A DNA stretch of 64,000 nucleotides. Source: an uncultured Burkholderiales bacterium (GTDB taxonomy: Bacteria; Pseudomonadota; Gammaproteobacteria; Burkholderiales; Burkholderiaceae_C). This document shows positions 56,197 through 64,000 of the stretch, piece by piece. A program made the position numbers and the translations under genes. The stretch covers positions 30,929 through 94,928 of the forward strand of contig CAIKVH010000018.1 in assembly GCA_903830725.1 (NCBI GenBank), read 5' to 3'. Below the pieces are notes generated by a model. That model saw only the letters and a list, made by a program, of their open reading frames with translations, did not search any database and was not told the DNA's origin. Position 1 is the first letter of the stretch; the number at the start of each line of letters is the position of its first letter.

Positions 56197-57312
56197 ATGT
56201 CTGTCAATAATTCCGACCTTATCCCGGTATCCTGGGCCGATACCGCCCGTGAACAACTATTTACATCGTGGTTAGGTACTTGCATCCATGAATTTTCATT
56301 ACTTCCGCAGACGCTACGACTGGCTTCTGCAGATGCAAGCTTTAGACGCTATTTTCGCATTAACAGCTCAAGCCCATCTCATAAGTCCTTCATTATTATG
56401 GACGCACCACCTGATAAAGAAAACTGTGACTCTTTTGTTTCTGTTGCAAACCTGATGAACAAGGCGGGGTTACTCGTTCCTCAGATCTTAAGTTGGAGTC
56501 GCCCCGATGGGTTTATGCTTCTTACGGATCTAGGCTCACATACTTTGTTACACCACATTGGCGTTCAAGTAGATCTAACCCAACCTGACATCACCCCACC
56601 ACTTAAGCCTTTTTTGCAATCTATAGATGCATTGGTTACATGGCAAAAGGCAAGTGCACCCAATATTCTCCCCCCCTACGATGAAGAGCTTTTACAAAGA
56701 GAGCTCAATTTGTTTCCCGAATGGTATCTGACCAAACACAAGCAAGTCTGCCTAAATGCAGAACAACTCAATACCATTTCCGCCGTTTTTCAACTTATCA
56801 TTAAATCTAATTTAAGTGCGCCTAATGTGTTTGTTCACCGAGATTTCATGACCCGAAATCTGATGATTCCTGACTCTTTAGATGAAAGTCGTCTAGGTAT
56901 CCTGGATTTTCAAGATGCTGTCATGGGTCCCATAACCTACGATATAGCAAGTCTAATGCGCGATGCGTTTTGCAGTTGGTCTGAAGAATTTGTTTTAGAC
57001 ATTACAGTGCGATATTGGGAGCGTATTCGCAAATCCGGCATTATTGACGGCAATGGTTGGTCAGAAGATTTTGGTGAATTTTGGCGCGCTGTTGAATGGA
57101 TGGGATTGCAAAGACATCTTAAAGTAGCCGGTATTTTTGCAAGACTAACGCTTCGAGACAATAAGCCGAAGTACCTAGCCGATACTCCACGGTTCATTTC
57201 ATACATCAGAAGTACAGCAAAAAGATATAGAGAATTGTTTCCACTCATTCGAATGATTGACACGATTGAAAATGTCGAATCCAATCAAGCTTACTCATTT
57301 GGTCGACTTTAA
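56197..57312 (+). CDS. AmgK-like sugar (MurNAc/GlcNAc anomeric) kinase, aminoglycoside phosphotransferase fold
   Basis: ASFRRYFRI, FVHRDFMTRNLMI, LGILDFQDAVMGPITYDIASLMRDA; divergent from lptD. Confidence 0.85.
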   Translation: MSVNNSDLIPVSWADTAREQLFTSWLGTCIHEFSLLPQTLRLASADASFRRYFRINSSSPSHKSFIIMDAPPDKENCDSFVSVANLMNKAGLLVPQILSWSRPDGFMLLTDLGSHTLLHHIGVQVDLTQPDITPPLKPFLQSIDALVTWQKASAPNILPPYDEELLQRELNLFPEWYLTKHKQVCLNAEQLNTISAVFQLIIKSNLSAPNVFVHRDFMTRNLMIPDSLDESRLGILDFQDAVMGPITYDIASLMRDAFCSWSEEFVLDITVRYWERIRKSGIIDGNGWSEDFGEFWRAVEWMGLQRHLKVAGIFARLTLRDNKPKYLADTPRFISYIRSTAKRYRELFPLIRMIDTIENVESNQAYSFGRL

Positions 57313-57328
57313 CAAAACAGATTTTTAA

Positions 57329-58078
57329 ATGCCTCGCATCTTTTGTAATGTCCCACTTTCAATTCAAGATAGTTATCAACTACCACACGAAGCTGCTCGT
57401 CACATACAAGTCCTTCGGTTACAACCAGGTCTAAGTATCACTTTATTTAACGGCGAAGGCGGTGAGTTTGATGCGCAAATTTTAGAGATGACCCGCAAAG
57501 ACGTTTATGTGAAAATTTTGAGATTTAATCCTGTTGAACGAGAATCCCCTATTGCCCTGCACTTGGCGATTGGTATGCCTGCGAATGAACGTATGGATTG
57601 GCTGATTGAGAAAACAACTGAACTAGGTCTTTCAAGACTTACCCCTCTCATGACACAGCATAATGTCGTGCGCGTGAACCCAGAGCGAGGAGATAAGAAA
57701 TTATTACACTGGAATGCTATCTCCCACTCCGCTTGCGCCCAATCCGGGCGCAACCGTGCACTTCGTATTGATTCCCCTACGCGGCTAATACATTGGCTTG
57801 AAAATTTACAGAGTCCGGCCTCTAATAACTATCCACGGTGGTATTTCTCCTTGGGTGTTGGGTCTGAACCCTTCCAAACCCAAATTCATCACTTTAAAGA
57901 ACTCGGTCTCACTCCCAACGAGGTGATAGTTGCCTTTGGACCAGAGGGGGGTTGGAGCCTAGAGGAAGAGTCTCTTTTGCAAACGCATATGTTCAAACCG
58001 CTGAGTTTAGGCACTAGAACGCTTCGTGCTGAGACAGCTGCAATTTCTGTAGTTGCCGCTCTTAATCTTGCGCTATAG
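57329..58078 (+). CDS. rsmE: 16S rRNA (uracil1498-N3)-methyltransferase
   Basis: MPRIFCNVPL...HLAIGMPANERMDWLIEKTTELGLSRLTPLMTQ...VAFGPEGGWSLEEE...LGTRTLRAETAAI. Confidence 0.95.
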   Translation: MPRIFCNVPLSIQDSYQLPHEAARHIQVLRLQPGLSITLFNGEGGEFDAQILEMTRKDVYVKILRFNPVERESPIALHLAIGMPANERMDWLIEKTTELGLSRLTPLMTQHNVVRVNPERGDKKLLHWNAISHSACAQSGRNRALRIDSPTRLIHWLENLQSPASNNYPRWYFSLGVGSEPFQTQIHHFKELGLTPNEVIVAFGPEGGWSLEEESLLQTHMFKPLSLGTRTLRAETAAISVVAALNLAL

Positions 58079-58660
58079 TTTTTTTTCTATTTTAAAGACC
58101 GCCGTTGGCGCTCTTAGGTTGGGTAATAGTCGGATCTGATTTGCATCCTTGACCCCAAACGAGTCCAAAATTCTAATATCGTTTTTACGTGCTAATTCAC
58201 CAAAATCAGCAAACGTTCCAACCCTTATGTTGGGCGTGTCATACCACTCATAAGGTAAGCGCTTTGTGACTGGCATTCGCCCCGCCAATATACTCAGCCG
58301 GTTAGGCCAATGCGCAAAGTTTGGAAAAGTAACTATCCCTAACCTTCCCACGCGGATTGTTTCCAAAAGCATGGTTTCAGCATTCCTCAAATGTTGCAAA
58401 GTGTCTATTTGAAGCACGACGTCAAATGAATGATCGGCAAACATCTTTAAGCCTTCATCCAAATTTAATTGAATGACTTGTATATCTGTTTGTACACCAG
58501 CCAACACATTTGCATCGTCAATTTCAACGCCGTAGCCGCTACAGTTCCTATTTTGTTGTAAGTAGCTTAATAACGCTCCATCCCCACAACCCAAATCTAA
58601 TACCCTGCTATTTCGCGGTATTAACTGTGCAATGCACTCTATAAATGCTTCTTTATTCAT
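58073..58660 (-). CDS. metW: Methionine biosynthesis protein MetW
   Basis: [21 protein letters not shown]...[39 protein letters not shown]. Confidence 0.95.
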   Translation of the reverse strand: MNKEAFIECIAQLIPRNSRVLDLGCGDGALLSYLQQNRNCSGYGVEIDDANVLAGVQTDIQVIQLNLDEGLKMFADHSFDVVLQIDTLQHLRNAETMLLETIRVGRLGIVTFPNFAHWPNRLSILAGRMPVTKRLPYEWYDTPNIRVGTFADFGELARKNDIRILDSFGVKDANQIRLLPNLRAPTAVFKIEKKL

Positions 58661-59796
58661 TCGCTCACCGTAGAATCAATTTTTTTACTGATGTTTTTAA
58701 AGTAAGCGCGAACCAAAGAGGTGTATCTATCGTCTTCCAGTAAAAATGCGTCGTGCCCATGCGGCGCATCTATTTCAGCATAAGTAACGCCTCTTTTGTT
58801 TTCTATTAGAGCTTTAACGATTTCCCGACTCCTTGCAGGGGAGAATCGCCAGTCGGTCTTGAAACTGATAACCAAAAAATTAGCCTTTGTCTTTTCTAAT
58901 GCCCTCGTTAAATTATTTTCATAATCTTTTGCAGGATCAAAATAATCAAGGGCTCTGGTGATGAGAAGATAGGTATTGGCGTCAAAATATTCGCTAAATT
59001 TCTCACCTTGATATCTCAAATAGCTTTCAATTTGAAACTCAACGTTTTGTGTTGAAAATTGTATTTTTTCATTTTTTAAAGTTCTGCCGAATTTTGAATT
59101 CATCACGTCATCACTTAAATACGTGATGTGCCCAACCATTCTTGCGATTTTCAGGCCTCTTTGGGGTATGACTTTATGTTCATAAAAGTGACCCCCATGG
59201 AACTCAGGATCATTGACAATTGCGCGCCTTGCAACTTCGTTAAAGGCTATATTTTCTGCGTTTAAATTAGGCGCACTAGCAATAACTACTGAGTGTGCAA
59301 CCTTCTCAGGAAATTCCATGGCCCAACTCAAAGCCTGCATCCCCCCCAGGCTCCCCCCCATAACCGCGGCCAATCGATTTATCCCTAGTGCATTAACTAA
59401 TTTTTCTTGAGAATGGACCCAGTCTTCAACCGTTACCACGGGGAAGTCTGCACCCCATATGTTTTGTGTAATTGGATTTATATCCATGGGTCCTGTTGAG
59501 CCAAAGCAAGATCCAAGGTTGTTTATCCCAATCACAAAAAATTGGTTCGTATCAACGGGCCTCCCCGGGCCGATCATTGTGTCCCACCATCCCACGCTAT
59601 CCTCTTTATCTGGATACACCCCCGCTACGTGATGCGAGGCATTTAGTGCGTGACAGATCAATACTGCATTGTCTTTTGCGGCGTTTAATTTTCCGTAAGT
59701 CTCGTAGGTCAGACGGTAATGATCCAGTTTTTCGCCAGAGCTCAATAACAGAGGCTCCGAAAAACTCATCATTTGCGGTGTTGCAATAAAACTCAT
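58657..59796 (-). CDS. metX: Homoserine O-acyltransferase MetX
   Basis: [29 protein letters not shown]...[17 protein letters not shown]. Confidence 0.96.
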   Translation of the reverse strand: MSFIATPQMMSFSEPLLLSSGEKLDHYRLTYETYGKLNAAKDNAVLICHALNASHHVAGVYPDKEDSVGWWDTMIGPGRPVDTNQFFVIGINNLGSCFGSTGPMDINPITQNIWGADFPVVTVEDWVHSQEKLVNALGINRLAAVMGGSLGGMQALSWAMEFPEKVAHSVVIASAPNLNAENIAFNEVARRAIVNDPEFHGGHFYEHKVIPQRGLKIARMVGHITYLSDDVMNSKFGRTLKNEKIQFSTQNVEFQIESYLRYQGEKFSEYFDANTYLLITRALDYFDPAKDYENNLTRALEKTKANFLVISFKTDWRFSPARSREIVKALIENKRGVTYAEIDAPHGHDAFLLEDDRYTSLVRAYFKNISKKIDSTVSE

Positions 59797-60168
59797 TGTT
59801 TGTTTGCCTATTTTTTTCTTTTTTTACGTTTTTCTTTGTTTTTCAAGAAGATTTAGTTGCGGTTTAAGTATATCAATGGCTAATTCTTGAATAATCCACA
59901 AGATTAAATTTGCTGTTCTATCTTTTATTCTTTTTTCTTAGATTTTTATCTTTAGTTTCTACTTATTTATTCTAAATTTTGTATCTTTTACCCACAAATT
60001 GTACGTTTGTAGTGTTTTTTCTCCTTATTTACCAACAATACGAGAAAATGCTTAGTACAAAAAGGCATTTGTGCTTCATAATGTGAGGACACGCATCAAT
60101 CAAATGGTTAGCGTGGTTTCTGGTGATCGGTTAGTTTCGCGCTTCGCTTCGTTTTTTGTGGTGCATTC

Positions 60169-60208
60169 GGGACTCCATCGCTTTTTTTACTGTGTTTCAA
60201 GGAGTCCC
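60169..60208 (+). promoter_or_regulatory. RBS-sequestering hairpin in leader of RRM-protein mRNA
   Basis: gggactcc-(24 nt U-rich loop)-ggagtccc, 8-bp perfect; the second arm contains the AAGGAG SD upstream of ATG 60213. Confidence 0.65.
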
Positions 60209-60212
60209 TTTC

Positions 60213-60614
60213 ATGGGCAATAAATTATACGTAGGCAATCTGCCTTATTCTGTGCGCGACAATGATTTGGAGCAAGCATTTGGGCAATATGGTGGCGTAA
60301 CTAGCGCCAAAGTAATGATGGAGCGTGACACTGGCAGATCCAAAGGGTTTGGCTTTGTTGAAATGGGAAGCGATGCAGAAGCGCAAGCAGCTGTTGCAGG
60401 TATGAACGGGCAGTCTTTGGGCGGTCGTAGTCTCGTAGTTAACGAAGCTCGCCCAATGGAAGCTCGCCCCCCACGCACTGGTGGCGGTGGATACGGTGGT
60501 GGCGGTGGTGGATACGGAGGCGGCGGTGGCGGTGGCGGTGGTCGTCGTGAAGGCGGTGGCGGTGGCTACGGTGGTGGCGGTCGTCGCGATGGCGGTGGCG
60601 GTGACTTCCGTTAA
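60213..60614 (+). CDS. Glycine-rich RNA-binding protein (RRM domain)
   Basis: MGNKLYVGNLPYSVRDNDLEQAFGQYG (RNP2), RSKGFGFVEM (RNP1), GGGGYGGGG-rich tail. Confidence 0.95.
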   Translation: MGNKLYVGNLPYSVRDNDLEQAFGQYGGVTSAKVMMERDTGRSKGFGFVEMGSDAEAQAAVAGMNGQSLGGRSLVVNEARPMEARPPRTGGGGYGGGGGGYGGGGGGGGGRREGGGGGYGGGGRRDGGGGDFR

Positions 60615-60657
60615 TTGCCTCTGTAGGTAATAGATCAACTAGGCCTATTACTCAGAC

Positions 60658-60691
60658 AAAAAGGATACTGACTAACAGTATCCTTTTTTTT
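60658..60691. terminator. Bidirectional intrinsic terminator
   Basis: aaaaaggatactg-actaa-cagtatccttttttt between the RRM gene and convergent lptC. Confidence 0.85.
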
Positions 60692-60696
60692 CGCCA

Positions 60697-61320
60697 TTAC
60701 TTTTTTACAAAAACAGAACGAACGCGCCCAGACATTATTAAATGTCTTTCCAAATTATCATATGTCATTGAGTTTGCAGTTATGCTTTGCAAGCCCCTCT
60801 GTATTTCTACTGGCTGAGTGGATGAAATTTGCTCTATATCGGGATTTATTTTTAAATATTCACCGCTTATTTTCGTAATAATCGGAGCACTTCCGTCTTT
60901 CATTTCATCTTTTTTAATAAGAACTACATCACCTCTTAGCTCAATCTCTGATGAATCAGTATTACTAAGCGCTGTTTTAGCCGTTCCTTCAGACTTTTGT
61001 AATCTATCTGCTTTTACAAACGACTGCGTGAATATTTGTGGCCTCTCTATCTCTATCGTGTCTGTGTCCGGATAATGCCTTGCATAATTGCCAACCAGGT
61101 AAGTTTTTACTTTCCCATTTTTCTCAAACGTAGTCAATGAAAACTGTTTCATGAAGTAATCCTCTTCATGAACCGGTTGAGACAGATTTTCTTCGCGAGT
61201 AATCTTAGGCGTAATCTGCAATAGCCAATAAGTCAACATCGCAAAAAGCAACATTAGTATTACCGGAATATAGCCACTTAAGCCTTCCCAATTTTTACGC
61301 AAACCGCCTATGCTTTTCAT
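60697..61320 (-). CDS. lptC: LPS export ABC transporter periplasmic protein LptC
   Basis: 207 aa, N-terminal TM, YFMKQFSLTTFEKNGKVKTYLVGNYARHYPDTDTIEIERPQI; downstream of kdsC. Confidence 0.92.
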   Translation of the reverse strand: MKSIGGLRKNWEGLSGYIPVILMLLFAMLTYWLLQITPKITREENLSQPVHEEDYFMKQFSLTTFEKNGKVKTYLVGNYARHYPDTDTIEIERPQIFTQSFVKADRLQKSEGTAKTALSNTDSSEIELRGDVVLIKKDEMKDGSAPIITKISGEYLKINPDIEQISSTQPVEIQRGLQSITANSMTYDNLERHLIMSGRVRSVFVKK

Positions 61321-61324
61321 TTGT

Positions 61325-61882
61325 TTAACTTAACTGATGTTCATATTGACCAAGCGCCTCACTTAATAACAAGTCATATTTTCCTTTTGCAGTTATGAGC
61401 AAATCGCAAAAATCTCTCACCGCCCCTTCTCCCCCCTTTTTTTCAGACACATACTGCACGCGACTTAACACCTCGCGATGCGCATTAGGTGGAGCGCATG
61501 AAAAGCAGCATTTTCCTATAAGCTCCAAATCAGGCCAATCATCACCCATAGCGGCTGCAAGATCCCAATTGAGCCCCATCTCTAACAAAATTTTTTCTGC
61601 AACAAATATTTTCTTTTCAACCCCTAAATTTACATGTCTAACACCCAAGTCGGCGAACCTTTTTTCCACATGTCTACCACTTCGCCCAGATATGACAACG
61701 GGCTCAATTCCAGTGCTCTTAAGCAACTTGATTCCAAGCCCATCCAATACATTAAACTGCTTTAACGATTCTGTCGTATCAGAATATATCAATCGACCAT
61801 CCGTGAAAACGCCGTCCACATCAAAGAATACAACTTTAATAGATTGCGCCAATAATAAATCTTCGGTTTTATACATGACCAT
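61325..61882 (-). CDS. kdsC: 3-deoxy-D-manno-octulosonate-8-phosphate phosphatase
   Basis: IKVVFFDVDGVFTDGRLIYSD...ISGRSGRHVEKR...AMGDDWPDLEL. Confidence 0.95.
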   Translation of the reverse strand: MVMYKTEDLLLAQSIKVVFFDVDGVFTDGRLIYSDTTESLKQFNVLDGLGIKLLKSTGIEPVVISGRSGRHVEKRFADLGVRHVNLGVEKKIFVAEKILLEMGLNWDLAAAMGDDWPDLELIGKCCFSCAPPNAHREVLSRVQYVSEKKGGEGAVRDFCDLLITAKGKYDLLLSEALGQYEHQLS

Positions 61883-62880
61883 TAAATAACCTTCGCACGC
61901 ATTAAATCATTTGTATTCAAAGCACCGCACAACACCCCCAACGAGTCAACTACCAATAACGTATTGATACTTCGCTCCTCCATGATGCTAACTACATCTA
62001 CCGCAAGTGCATCTTTAATTATTGTTTGAGGCTTTTTTTTCATTACATCCCTTGCGGATAAATCTTTAAGTGAAACTCCCTTTTCAATCAAACGTCTCAA
62101 ATCCCCATCTGTAAATATACCAATAGGTATTCCCTTGCTGTCAATGATTGCAGTTGCCCCAAGACCCTTTTTGCTCATCTCTTTTAACAATTCGTTCATA
62201 CTCTCGGATGGTCCAACATACGGTACCTGATCTTCTGTCCTCATAATATCGCTGACATGGGTTAATAACTTCCTACCCAACGCACCCGCGGGGTGTGATG
62301 CTGCAAAGTCGTTAGATTTAAAACCCCTAGCGTCTAATAGAGCTACGGCGAGTGCGTCCCCAATCGCCAATTGTGCTGTTGTACTCGCCGTTGGCGCTAA
62401 ATTCAATGGACAGGCTTCTTTCTCAACACTACTATCAATTACGAGTGTGGCTTCTCTACCAAGCGTTGATGTTAGATTTCCCGTAATTGCTATTAAAGAA
62501 ACACCAAGCCTTTTAATCAGTGGCAGGAGCCTCGTAATCTCCTCTGTCTCACCGCTATTTGATAATGCCAAAACAACATCCTGAGGCGTAATCATTCCCA
62601 TGTCCCCATGGCTGGCCTCTGCTGGATGTACAAACATTGCAGGTGTACCCGTAGAGGCCAGAGTGGCGGCTACTTTTGTCGCTATGTGTCCGCTCTTTCC
62701 CATTCCCATAACAACCACTCGACCCTTAATATCGAGCATGCATTCGACCGCTTTGACAAACGTATCATTCAATCTTGTTTTCAAAGCTAAAACCGCTGAG
62801 GCCTCGATCTCAAGCGTTTTTTTTCCCAACAGTAATATTTGTTCCCTATTTATTGAGGCTTGTGTTTTTTGTATGGTCAT
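61882..62880 (-). CDS. kdsD: Arabinose-5-phosphate isomerase (SIS + CBS)
   Basis: GRVVVMGMGKSGHIATKVAATLASTGTPAMFVHPAEASHGDMGM. Confidence 0.95.
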   Translation of the reverse strand: MTIQKTQASINREQILLLGKKTLEIEASAVLALKTRLNDTFVKAVECMLDIKGRVVVMGMGKSGHIATKVAATLASTGTPAMFVHPAEASHGDMGMITPQDVVLALSNSGETEEITRLLPLIKRLGVSLIAITGNLTSTLGREATLVIDSSVEKEACPLNLAPTASTTAQLAIGDALAVALLDARGFKSNDFAASHPAGALGRKLLTHVSDIMRTEDQVPYVGPSESMNELLKEMSKKGLGATAIIDSKGIPIGIFTDGDLRRLIEKGVSLKDLSARDVMKKKPQTIIKDALAVDVVSIMEERSINTLLVVDSLGVLCGALNTNDLMRAKVI

Positions 62881-62925
62881 ATCTTAGATATATATTTTTT
62901 GCTTTTTCTGCAAGTCTTTTGCCCC

Positions 62926-64000
62926 TTACTTCCCAATACAAAATCCTGCAAATATTTCCCCAAGCAAATCTTCGGTTGAAAACTCCCCTGTAATCTCACT
63001 TAAACTATGCTGTGCTAGTCTCAATTCTTCCGCAATTATTTCTAATCGAGGATTTTCCAAATTTAGCCACTCTACGGCAGTAATGACATTCGTTTGCACA
63101 CGTTGAAGTGCATTCAAATGCCGTTGTCTAGAAACGTAAAGACCCTCATCACTGGAATTGTTCCATCCAACTAGATTGAGCAGTTTTTTCTTCAACGCAT
63201 CAATTCCCAAACCACTTTTAGCCGATATTCTTACACCCATTTCTTCGCTAAATTCAACGGACTTGTCCCGTGCTGCAACATCGGTTTTATTATAGACGTC
63301 CAATATTTTCATCCCGTCTACGCGACTCTCCTCAATTGTCGCCCGAATCTCAAGCTCTTGTTCAACATAGCTTTTCTCTCTCATTCGAGATAAATCGTGC
63401 AAATAAATAATAATATCCGCATCATTAATCCGCGCCCAGGCTCGCTCTATGCCAATTTTTTCAACTTCATCCAACTGTTCTTCTCTCTCACTACGCAGAC
63501 CCGCTGTATCAGTCATATGAAAGGGCACGCCCTCTATTGAAACCGTCTCTCGCAACACATCCCGTGTTGTTCCTGCTATGTTGGTCACAATAGCAATATC
63601 TTCACCCGACAAAACATTCATAAGAGAACTCTTGCCCGCGTTAGGTTGCCCGGCGATCACTACATTTATGCCTTGGATTAGCACACGACCTTGTTCAGCA
63701 TGGCCAATAATCTCATTTAACTTAGACTTGATGTTCTGTATTTCTTGCCTCGCTTGGTCTGATTTTATAAAATCAATTTCCTCTTCCGGAAAATCAATGC
63801 TCGCCTCAACCAACATCCTCAACCGAACAATCATTTCTTTTAATGTATTTATCTCATTAGAGAACTCGCCTTGAAGTGATCTTATTGCGCCCCTAGCAGC
63901 TAGTTTAGTTTTAGCATTGATTAGGTCCATTACCGACTCTGCTTGAGCCAGATCTAGTTTTGAGTTGAGAAAAGCCCTTTCACTAAATTCTCCCGGATAT
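62926..64000 (-). CDS. mnmE: tRNA modification GTPase MnmE, N-terminal part cut by window edge
   Basis: VVIAGQPNAGKSSLMNVLSGEDIAIVTNIAGTTRDVL; C-terminal GEIFAGFCIGK; reading continues past the listed ATG as YPGEFSERAFLNSKLDLAQAESVMDLI to the window end. Confidence 0.96.
   Translation of the reverse strand, partial: YPGEFSERAFLNSKLDLAQAESVMDLINAKTKLAARGAIRSLQGEFSNEINTLKEMIVRLRMLVEASIDFPEEEIDFIKSDQARQEIQNIKSKLNEIIGHAEQGRVLIQGINVVIAGQPNAGKSSLMNVLSGEDIAIVTNIAGTTRDVLRETVSIEGVPFHMTDTAGLRSEREEQLDEVEKIGIERAWARINDADIIIYLHDLSRMREKSYVEQELEIRATIEESRVDGMKILDVYNKTDVAARDKSVEFSEEMGVRISAKSGLGIDALKKKLLNLVGWNNSSDEGLYVSRQRHLNALQRVQTNVITAVEWLNLENPRLEIIAEELRLAQHSLSEITGEFSTEDLLGEIFAGFCIGK

Noticed and set aside
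60480-60612. GGT/GGC trinucleotide-like repeat considered as a microsatellite or CRISPR-like repeat
   Set aside because: It encodes the expected Gly/Tyr/Arg low-complexity tail of a glycine-rich RRM protein; no spacer structure. It could still be length-variable.
60225-60638. 137-aa minus-strand ORF with TATAIATTATT-rich repeats
   Set aside because: Artefact of reading the glycine-codon repeat of the RRM gene on the opposite strand.
62926-63930. MnmE considered N-terminally truncated
   Set aside because: The reading frame continues with conserved MnmE sequence (YPGEFSERAFLNSKLDLAQAESV) to the window edge, so it is only cut by the window.

Overview
This is a mostly housekeeping, fairly low-GC betaproteobacterial chromosome segment. 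Gene content and order suggest Burkholderiales, possibly Comamonadaceae-like (inference). On the minus strand it carries the str/S10 ribosomal block (rpsL-rpsG-fusA-tuf-rpsJ, then rplC-D-W-B, rpsS, rplV, rpsC, rplP, rpmC, rpsQ). It also contains a mreBCD-mrdA cluster, gatCAB, pyrE, xthA, waaF/ilvE/radA, ssb, glnK, a split metH, pckG, rsmA-surA-lptD, an AmgK-like kinase, rsmE, metW/metX, a glycine-rich RRM protein, lptC-kdsC-kdsD and a partial mnmE. I found no CRISPR array, prophage, IS element, rRNA or tRNA. The observations most worth following up are: (1) hemB appears to have an out-of-frame internal deletion, with the N-terminal codons and the C-terminal ~200 codons retained and ~115-120 codons missing; (2) a well-matching SAH riboswitch lies between the two metH halves, and its 3' end can pair with the Shine-Dalgarno of the downstream half; (3) the RRM-protein mRNA has an 8-bp hairpin that sequesters its own ribosome-binding site; (4) an unlisted 47-aa small membrane protein ORF; (5) a terminator for the peroxiredoxin gene embedded in the 3' coding end of the convergent cytochrome b gene; (6) several canonical gene partners missing from their usual positions (amtB, murU, lptAB, rodA, rplN onwards). 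I see no convincing new defence or mobile system.
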